From CAYZYO01 sp964482585 (GTDB lineage Bacteria; Bacillota; Syntrophomonadia; Syntrophomonadales; Syntrophomonadaceae), in contig CAYZYO010000078.1 of NCBI GenBank assembly GCA_964482585.1, positions 1 to 11,547 of the forward strand: a stretch of DNA of 11,547 bases, given 5' to 3'. This document shows, one piece after another, positions 6,278 through 11,547 of this stretch. The notes under the pieces were generated by a model that did no database searches, was not told the origin of the DNA, and worked only from the letters and a program-made list of their open reading frames with translations. The number at the start of each line of letters is the position of its first letter. The first letter of the stretch is position 1. The translations under genes were made by a program, and so were the position numbers.

Positions 6278-6571
6278 ATGCGCACGTATGAAATAATTTT
6301 TATTCTAAAACCAGATTTAGCTGAAGAAGTAATTCTTGAAACCAAGGAAAGAATTAAGAAAATCATTGAAGACTTTGGTGGTGAATTTATTAATGAGGTT
6401 GAGGGTTGGGGCAAAAAGAGACTTGCTTATGAAATAGAGAAATATTTAGAAGGTATTTACTCAGTATGGCTTTTCAAAGGCAGGTCAGAAACTGTCCAAG
6501 AATTAGACAGGGTCATTAAATTGTCGGACAAATTTCTGCGTCATCTAATTATTAGGAAAGATGATAAGTAA
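6278..6571 (+). CDS. rpsF: 30S ribosomal protein S6
   Basis: A 97-aa protein of the 30S platform that binds 16S rRNA together with S18. MRTYEIIFILKPDL at the start and GWGKKRLAYEI (43-53) are family signatures, and the length is normal. The ATG at 6278 has AGGAGG at 6265-6270; upstream in-frame codons back to 6245 lie inside the structured leader and are rejected. First gene of the rpsF-ssb-rpsR operon, the usual Firmicutes arrangement. Expression is probably limited by S6:S18 binding to the leader. Confidence 0.97.
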   Translation: MRTYEIIFILKPDLAEEVILETKERIKKIIEDFGGEFINEVEGWGKKRLAYEIEKYLEGIYSVWLFKGRSETVQELDRVIKLSDKFLRHLIIRKDDK

Positions 6572-6597
6572 CGGTTTATAGGGAGGGGGGAGATTCC

Positions 6598-7038
6598 TTG
6601 TTGAACAGAGTCATTTTAATTGGTAGATTAACCCGGGACCCAGAGCTAAGGTATATACCCAACGGGACTGCAGTAGCTAACTTTACGGTGGCAGTTAATC
6701 GTAAATTCAACCGGGAGGAAACAGATTTTATTCCAGTTGTAACCTGGAGGGGTTTGGCTGAGAACTGTGCCAATTTCTTAAGTAAAGGAAGCCTTTGTGC
6801 AGTAGAAGGTAGATTGCAGGTGCGAACTTACCAGACCCAGGAAGGGGAAAAACGGTGGGTTACGGAAGTTATAGCTGATGATGTAAGATTTTTGGACAAA
6901 CGGGGGACGAGTAGTAAGACCAATTCTAATTATCAGGAATCTCCTAAAGAAGACTGGAATAGTTTAGGGCGGGAAGTTAGTCTTGAAGATATTGATCTAG
7001 TTGATAGTAGTAATGACGATGACGAAATACCTTTCTAA
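6598..7038 (+). CDS. ssb: Single-stranded DNA-binding protein
   Basis: A 146-aa SSB. The OB-fold occupies residues 1-101, opening with MLNRVILIGRLTRDPELRY and containing FTVAVNRKF and VEGRLQVRTY. A polar linker follows, then an acidic tail ending DDDEIPF, the tip that recruits replication and repair enzymes such as RecO, PriA and exonucleases. It works as a tetramer on single-stranded DNA during replication. The start is TTG at 6598, followed by a second TTG (Leu2), because the family begins MLNR and GGGAGGGGGGAG (6581-6592) is well placed. It sits 26 nt after rpsF and 21 nt before rpsR. Confidence 0.97.
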   Translation: MLNRVILIGRLTRDPELRYIPNGTAVANFTVAVNRKFNREETDFIPVVTWRGLAENCANFLSKGSLCAVEGRLQVRTYQTQEGEKRWVTEVIADDVRFLDKRGTSSKTNSNYQESPKEDWNSLGREVSLEDIDLVDSSNDDDEIPF

Positions 7039-7059
7039 AAAACCGAGGAGGGAAAATTA

Positions 7060-7284
7060 TTGAGACGGGATAGACGAAAAAAGAGAAAACAGTGTAATTT
7101 TTGTGCTGATAAGATTGAAAGCATTGATTATAAAGATATTCCAAAACTTCGCAGGTATATTACTGAAAGAGGAAAAATTCTTCCTCGAAGAATTACCGGG
7201 AATTGTGCCCTTCATCAAAGGCAGCTAACAGCTGCTATAAAAAGGGCTAGAACTATGGCACTTTTGCCATATGCGTCAGAATAG
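7060..7284 (+). CDS. rpsR: 30S ribosomal protein S18
   Basis: A 74-aa small-subunit protein, partner of S6 on the 16S platform. KRKQCNFC, DYKDIPKLRRYITERGKILPRR and CALHQRQL are S18 signatures. Cys12, Cys15, Cys49 and His52 form the zinc-binding set of the C+ version of S18, common in Clostridia but absent from zinc-free paralogues. The start codon is TTG at 7060, behind GAGGAGGG (7045-7052). It is the last gene of the operon; a terminator follows 10 nt later. Confidence 0.97.
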   Translation: MRRDRRKKRKQCNFCADKIESIDYKDIPKLRRYITERGKILPRRITGNCALHQRQLTAAIKRARTMALLPYASE

Positions 7285-7294
7285 ATAAAAAGAG

Positions 7295-7322
7295 GTCCTC
7301 AATTAATGAGGGCTTTTTTTTT
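7295..7322 (+). terminator. Intrinsic terminator of rpsF-ssb-rpsR
   Basis: GTCCTC (7295-7300) pairs with GAGGGC (7308-7313), including one G-T pair, around a 7-nt loop, followed by nine T (7314-7322). It lies directly after the rpsR stop. The remaining gap to 7498 has no gene; a weak TTGATT (7416-7421)/CATTAT (7439-7444) pair could be a promoter for the next unit but is not convincing. Confidence 0.88.
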
Positions 7323-7498
7323 GCAATAAGGGATGCATTTATACAAAAAGATTAAGTTGTTTTAATTTATATGAAAATCTTTCTTGGAATAGTTTTTAAC
7401 GTAGCAGGAAGCAGGTTGATTATACATGGTTTTAATGCCATTATCCGGGAAGGAAATTTTTTTAATAATGAAGAAACTATTAGAGGGAGGTGTATATA

Positions 7499-7816
7499 AT
7501 GAACGGGAAAACCCGGGAGATAGATATAGCAAAAAACTTGAAAATAATTGAATGGTTAAAAGCAGAAATGGTAGATTCTGTTGGAAAACTATTTAAGACC
7601 TTGCTTAAATCAAGAAATGATGATCGAGAAGATGGTTTAGCTACCATCATAATAATCACATATCTTCTTGGCAAAAAGGTAGGAGTAAATTTTTCTTCTC
7701 TAGATAAGAGAATAATAGATAAATTAAATGTAAGCATAAATAAGGCACATGAAACTGAGCAATGGCAGGAAGACTTATCAGTACTATCAAAATACCTAGA
7801 GAGCAAAAAGAGGTGA
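7499..7816 (+). CDS. MazG-like family protein
   Basis: A 105-aa all-alpha protein resembling the short MazG-like family of Firmicutes. Helical segments include KIIEWLKAEMVDSVGKLFKTLL (about 18-39) and EDGLATIIIITYLLGKKVGV (about 44-63). Full MazG proteins are nucleoside triphosphate pyrophosphohydrolases with an ExxE...ExxD metal site. Here the acidic residues are sparse (Glu18, Glu23, Glu44, Asp45), so catalysis is doubtful and the role is unknown. ATG 7499 was chosen because GGGAGG (7485-7490) lies 8 nt before it; the in-frame GTG at 7490 is part of the ribosome binding site. The stop overlaps the ribosome binding site of yybS, so the two genes are likely coexpressed. In Clostridia this family is often seen beside yybS. 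Confidence 0.78.
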   Translation: MNGKTREIDIAKNLKIIEWLKAEMVDSVGKLFKTLLKSRNDDREDGLATIIIITYLLGKKVGVNFSSLDKRIIDKLNVSINKAHETEQWQEDLSVLSKYLESKKR

Positions 7817-7820
7817 AAAA

Positions 7821-8774
7821 GTGCTTTCTTTTACAATCTTTTTATTAGCGACCTCTCTTATATGTTTTATAATGGGAATACTACCTTCATTTACCCTGTT
7901 GCTTGCTATACTATGGGGAACTAGTTTAATCATTGCTGGTTTATATCTTAAAACTGGTTGGATGCCAATTTTATTTGGATTTAATTTGTTGGTATTAACT
8001 TTGACTGCCGAAAGCAGCAGCGTACTTTTCTATCTTACTTTTTTTGGATTAGCTGCGTTTGTTATGAGTTTCCTAGTAAATCTTAAGGAAGAATTTTATC
8101 AAGTGCAAAAATGGGGAATAGTATCAGCTGTTCTAGGGGTATCGTTGTTTTTGGGAATTATTTATTATAGTACAGGTGATGTTGGCATTGCTGCTATGGA
8201 AGACCATTTAGAGATCTATATAACAGAGGCTATGGATGACGAGCAGACCTTAGGATTACTAGAATTCTATGAAAAGCAGGGAATAAGTCGCAATGAAATC
8301 GAAAAAGGGTTTAGTGATTTTGCAGTTACTCTATCCAGGCACCTGCCTGCATTTTTTTATCTGCAAGCAATTTTGGCAGTTTTTTTTATGCTTCTATTGG
8401 CCTCTTATATTAGCATTAAGCATATTACTAAGCAATTAAGGAAAAAACCGTTTGAGAAAGAAATAATGCCGTGGCAGGTCACCTGGATAGCTATTATAGG
8501 GCTGGGGTTATGGCTTTGGGACAGAGATCAAATGTCCTTTCTATATTATGCTGGATCTAATATACTTGTAATACTTGTACCGATTACACTATACTATGGT
8601 ACTTCAATTGCAGTATATAAAATAAAAAGACAAAAAACAGCCAGAAAATGGATCTTAATAACAATAATTATCCTTACCGTAATGTTGCCACTTTCGGTAG
8701 TAATTCTTTTAAGTCTATTAGGATTGTTTGATTCTCTGCTGGATTATAGAAAAGTACGCTTAAGTGAAGGTTAA
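7821..8774 (+). CDS. yybS: DUF2232 family membrane protein (YybS-like)
   Basis: A 317-aa polytopic membrane protein with about eight or nine hydrophobic segments (near 4-22, 24-44, 48-64, 67-86, 99-117, 176-200, 219-235, 241-266 and 276-303) and one large soluble loop at 118-175. The HLPAFFYLQAILA segment, PWQVTW (217-222) and the C-terminal GLFDSLLDYRK (301-311) are typical of DUF2232. In B. subtilis yybS sits between the rpsF-ssb-rpsR group and gdpP-rplI; its function is not established, although its fold hints at a transporter-like S component. The start is GTG at 7821, with AGAGGTG (7810-7816) overlapping the stop of the MazG-like gene. The usual next gene, gdpP, is absent; rplI follows after 91 nt. 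Confidence 0.85.
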   Translation: MLSFTIFLLATSLICFIMGILPSFTLLLAILWGTSLIIAGLYLKTGWMPILFGFNLLVLTLTAESSSVLFYLTFFGLAAFVMSFLVNLKEEFYQVQKWGIVSAVLGVSLFLGIIYYSTGDVGIAAMEDHLEIYITEAMDDEQTLGLLEFYEKQGISRNEIEKGFSDFAVTLSRHLPAFFYLQAILAVFFMLLLASYISIKHITKQLRKKPFEKEIMPWQVTWIAIIGLGLWLWDRDQMSFLYYAGSNILVILVPITLYYGTSIAVYKIKRQKTARKWILITIIILTVMLPLSVVILLSLLGLFDSLLDYRKVRLSEG

Positions 8775-8865
8775 AAAGAATTAAGAAAACTTGTGAATAG
8801 AATTAAAAAAAATAGTCTTAAGTCGTATTCTTTAAAAATGTTGAAAATAGGAGGCCTAAAGATTA

Positions 8866-9318
8866 ATGAAGGTAATTTTAATAAAAGATGTTAAGAAGCT
8901 TGGAAAAGAAGGAGAAATAACAGAAGTATCAGATGGTTATGCTAGAAATTATTTGATACCCAAGGGTTATGCTCTAGAAGCTACTAAAATAAGGTTAAAG
9001 GAAACGGAAGAAAAGAAAAAAAGAAAACAACAGCAAGAGAAAAAAGAAAAAGTAGAAGCAGAAAGACTTAAAGAGGTATTAGAAGGCAAAACCATTACTA
9101 TAAATGCCAAAGTAGGTGGCGGGGACAAGTTATTTGGTGCAGTTACTGCCCGGGAAATTTCCGATATTTTACAAAAGGACTTTAGTATATCAATAGATAA
9201 AAAGAAGATAGAGATAGGGGAACCGATAAAACATCTGGGTAAGTACAACATAAAAATAAAAATATACCCATCAATGCAGGTAAATATAAAAGTTGTGGTT
9301 ACTGCAGAAAAACATTAG
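8866..9318 (+). CDS. rplI: 50S ribosomal protein L9
   Basis: A 150-aa large-subunit protein. The N-terminal 23S-binding domain carries the signature GKEGEITEVSDGYARNYL (13-30) and PKGYALEAT. A long charged central helix (about 40-75) links it to the C-terminal domain, which has GGGDKLFGAVTAREI (84-98). Length is standard. ATG 8866 is preceded by AGGAGG, with somewhat long spacing (about 11 nt). The 91-nt gap upstream shows no clear promoter or terminator. The stop overlaps the ribosome binding site of lonC, so the two genes are coupled. Confidence 0.97.
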   Translation: MKVILIKDVKKLGKEGEITEVSDGYARNYLIPKGYALEATKIRLKETEEKKKRKQQQEKKEKVEAERLKEVLEGKTITINAKVGGGDKLFGAVTAREISDILQKDFSISIDKKKIEIGEPIKHLGKYNIKIKIYPSMQVNIKVVVTAEKH

Positions 9319-9329
9319 GAGGATAGGTA

Positions 9330-11237
9330 GTGACACAGTACCAGATACAGGCAAAAGTTAAACGGAAAAAAAAATTTAAAAAAGAAATCGATTTAAATTG
9401 GAGAATAGAACACTTATATAAAAAATTGGAAGGTATATATGGAAAACAAGCCTTAATACTTAAGGCAAGTAAATATGATGCGATTGAATTAATGATATCG
9501 GATGACACTAAAGATAAAATTCTTGCTCTGCAAAAAATATTACGAGAAGATCCTACGCTTAATGAGTTAATATACAAAGAGAGTATAAGCGAAATAGTAG
9601 ATCAATTAGAAAATCTTTTGGCCGAAAATTATGCCAAGAAAACCGCTGAAGACCAGCTAGATATACGTATTCAAGAAAAAATGGAACAAAAATACAGTGA
9701 ATATGTACAGCAGATTAAACTTCAAATATTAAAAGAGCAAAATACCAATTCGGATAATGCACAGACTTTAAAAAAATTAGGCCAGCTGGAAAAAATGGAA
9801 AGAATAAATCTCAATCGATCTGTTCTAGAAATCCTCAGGCCTACCAACTTGAATGAAATAATTGGGCAAGATAAAGCTTTAAAGGCTCTGATTGCAAAAC
9901 TAAATACTCCATATCCCCAGCATATTCTTCTTTATGGGCCCCCTGGAGTAGGGAAAACTTCTTGTGCTCGTCTGGCATTAGAAATAGTTAAAGCCAGAAA
10001 GGAAACACCGTTTGCGGCGGAAGCACCTTTTATAGAAGTAGATGGAACTACACTGCGCTGGGATCCCCGGGAATCAACTAATCCACTATTGGGATCAGTT
10101 CATGACCCTATTTATCAAGGAGCAAAAAGAGATTTGGCAGAAGAAGGGATACCAGAACCTAAACTAGGATTAGTCTCAGAAGCCCATGGGGGTATTTTAT
10201 TTATTGATGAAATAGGCGAGATGGATCCGCTCTTACAAAATAAACTGCTAAAAGTTCTGGAGGATAACAGGGTTTATTTTGAATCATCATATTATGATCC
10301 AAGTGATAATAAAACCCCTCAATATATTAGACAAATATTTGAAAGAGGAGTCCCGGCTGATTTTGTTTTGATAGGAGCAACAACATGCAGCCGCGAAAAC
10401 CTAAGTCCTGCCTTAAGATCCCGGTGTATGGAAATATTCTTTGAGCCACTTACGATAGAACATATAAAAGAGATAGTAAGAATATCTGCCCAGAAGCTTG
10501 GGATCAAAATAGAAGAAGGGGTACAGGAGATTATTGGTGATTATACTAATGATGGACGGGGAGCCAACAAGTTGCTGGCTGAAGCCTATTCAATTGCGCT
10601 TAATGAAAATAAAAGCTTAAGTGAACCAATAAAAGTCAGATATAATCACGTGTATAAAGCGGTTCAAAATAGTAGAATAATGCCTACAATTAACAGTAAG
10701 GCATCAGAGACCATAGAAGCGGGGAAGATATTTGCAGTTGGAACAAACGGATACCAGGGTTCTTTAATAGAACTAGAAGCAATAGCGTTTGATGCCGAAA
10801 TACCAGGCAAAGGAAATATACGTTTTAATGATACTGCAGGTTCAATGACCAGGGATTCAGTTTTTAATGCAGCATCTGTTCTAAGAAAGGAGACCAAAGA
10901 GAAAATACAGAATTATGACTTACATATTAATGTAATAGGTGGAGGTAAAGTAGATGGCCCTTCAGCAGGGACAGCAATATATCTAGCTATATTAAGTGCA
11001 ATAAAAAACAGGCCTATTTTACAGAATATTGCAATTACTGGTGAATTATCTATACAAGGTAAAGTTAAACCTGTTGGAGGTTTATATGAAAAAATCTATG
11101 GAGCTCGGATAGCAGGAATAAAGAAATTAATTATTCCTCAGGATAATTTCAAGGATATTCCAACAGGAATAAAAGGAATGGATATTATACCAATAGGAAA
11201 TATAAAAGAAGCGTATGAGCATGTATTTTATAAAGCA
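9330..11237 (+). CDS. lonC: ATP-dependent protease LonC (Lon family, sporulation-associated type), 3' end lost in gap
   Basis: 636 residues are visible. A coiled, charged N-terminal region (1-165) replaces the classical Lon N-domain. The AAA+ module has Walker A GPPGVGKT (203-210), Walker B ILFIDEIGEMD (289-299) and an arginine-rich sensor LRSRCMEIFF (362-371). The C-terminal Lon protease domain has catalytic Ser545 in DGPSAGTA and Lys588 in GGLYEK. It closely resembles LonB and LonC of spore formers, cytosolic proteases that degrade misfolded or regulatory proteins. LonC has been proposed to act in sporulation. The start is GTG 9330 behind AGGAGG (9317-9322). The protein is near its natural end at 11237, where 10 N interrupt it; the codons after the gap (ending at TAA 11283-11285) should not be taken as its C-terminus. 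Confidence 0.9.
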
Positions 11238-11247
11238 NNNNNNNNNN
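11238..11247. other. Assembly gap (10 N)
   Basis: Ten undetermined bases. A round number of N is often a placeholder for an unknown length, so the distance between lonC and purA is not reliable. After the gap, 11248-11375 holds no recognisable gene. Confidence 0.95.
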
Positions 11248-11317
11248 TGATTACTTATCCAAAGGCTGCGCGTAAGCTCAGCTAATAGTCAAAAACTAGT
11301 ACCCTATAAAATTAGTT

Positions 11318-11343
11318 GTATACTGGAGTACAAAAATGTATAC
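11318..11343. promoter_or_regulatory. Twin GTATAC dyads upstream of purA
   Basis: GTATAC at 11318-11323 and again at 11338-11343, start points 20 bp apart (two helical turns). The first lies in an imperfect dyad TTGTA...TACAA (11316-11333). This spacing suits a dimeric repressor, and TTGTATAC-type dyads are known for some GntR-family regulators. The assignment is speculative. Confidence 0.3.
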
Positions 11344-11375
11344 ATAACACATTGAAATCAAAGGCCTGGCCAGGG

Positions 11376-11404
11376 TTGACACCTTATAGGGGGTTTGGTA
11401 ATAT
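11376..11404 (+). promoter_or_regulatory. Promoter of purA
   Basis: TTGACA (11376-11381), 17-nt spacer, TAATAT (11399-11404). The expected start near 11411 leaves a leader of about 40 nt. A 10-bp palindrome CCTGGCCAGG (11365-11374) abuts the -35 box and could bind a regulator. Confidence 0.8.
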
Positions 11405-11449
11405 TAGGTTGAAAATAAAACCGTGAATTAAACTTGAGGAGATGAATCA

Positions 11450-11547
11450 ATGCCTTCTGTTGTTCTGGTAGGGGCCCAATGGGGAGATGAACGAAAGGGA
11501 AAAATAACTGATTTTCTAGCCCGGAAGGCAGATTATGTTATCAGATA
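11450..11547 (+). CDS. purA: Adenylosuccinate synthetase, 5' fragment
   Basis: The first 32 residues of PurA, which joins IMP and aspartate using GTP in the first committed step to AMP. VVLVGAQWGDE and KGKITDFLARKADYV match the family N-terminus, including the catalytic Asp of WGDE. The usual glycine-rich loop GDEGKGK reads GDERKGK here: the fourth residue is Arg, encoded by CGA. That is one base from the expected GGA. It may be a true variant or a base error near the assembly gap. The ATG at 11450 follows TGAGGAG (11435-11441). The gene runs off the window end. Confidence 0.93.
   Translation, partial: MPSVVLVGAQWGDERKGKITDFLARKADYVIR

Noticed and set aside
6100..6414. Open frame on the minus strand across the rpsF promoter and leader
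   Set aside because: It lies opposite rpsF and its control region, shows no recognisable family and is a by-product of codon use on the + strand.
7480..7806. Minus-strand frame opposite the MazG-like gene
   Set aside because: The + strand frame has a strong ribosome binding site, family resemblance and coupling to yybS; the antisense frame has none of these.
11248..11285. Reading lonC through the N run to TAA 11283-11285
   Set aside because: Gap length is unknown, so frame across it is arbitrary, and the predicted tail resembles no Lon C-terminus.
1..11547. CRISPR array, insertion sequence, prophage or toxin-antitoxin module
   Set aside because: No spaced direct repeats, transposase, integrase or paired small toxin genes are seen; the MazG-like protein is not a MazEF component.

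Overview
This is a low-GC (mid-30s percent by eye) stretch of a Firmicutes chromosome, most likely a spore-forming anaerobe of the class Clostridia (Syntrophomonas/Desulfotomaculum-like). Three things point there: the rpsF-ssb-rpsR ... yybS-rplI ... purA gene order known from Bacillus and Clostridia, a LonC-type protease (a family reported only from a subset of spore formers), and oxygen-sensitive 2-hydroxyacyl-CoA dehydratase activase-type proteins next to selenocysteine genes. Every gene is on the + strand.

Left part (1-2260): the end of a COG3581-like acyl-CoA dehydratase-activase-related protein overlaps by 4 nt an HgdC/BadF-type ATPase with both cluster-binding cysteines. A free-standing tRNA-Sec gene (selC) follows, with a consensus promoter and its own terminator.

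Middle part (2261-6160): an extended -10 promoter starts a cvpA-like gene and an M18 aminopeptidase. A second extended -10 promoter starts selD, which is itself a selenoprotein: the catalytic residue is an in-frame TGA at codon 15, so a start predicted downstream of it would lose the active site. A DUF951 zinc-ribbon-like protein and an unrecognised 71-aa protein follow. The small protein's ribosome binding site lies in the 3' arm of a strong hairpin.

Right part (6161-11547): a consensus promoter and a leader resembling the S6:S18 autoregulatory RNA precede rpsF-ssb-rpsR, which ends at an intrinsic terminator. A MazG-like gene, yybS (DUF2232), rplI and lonC follow. A run of 10 N interrupts the end of lonC. 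After the gap, a consensus promoter and the first 32 codons of purA end the window. gdpP (usually between yybS and rplI) and dnaB (usually between this region and purA) are not seen; dnaB could be hidden in the gap.

How the parts fit: selC and selD supply the tRNA and the activated selenium (selenophosphate) for selenocysteine, while selA and selB must lie elsewhere. The right-hand block couples ribosomal proteins with single-strand DNA binding. I did not find a convincing undescribed multi-gene system. The most notable points are the selenocysteine-containing SelD, a mismatch in the tRNA-Sec acceptor stem, the hairpin-masked small gene, the rpsF leader and an altered glycine-rich loop in PurA.
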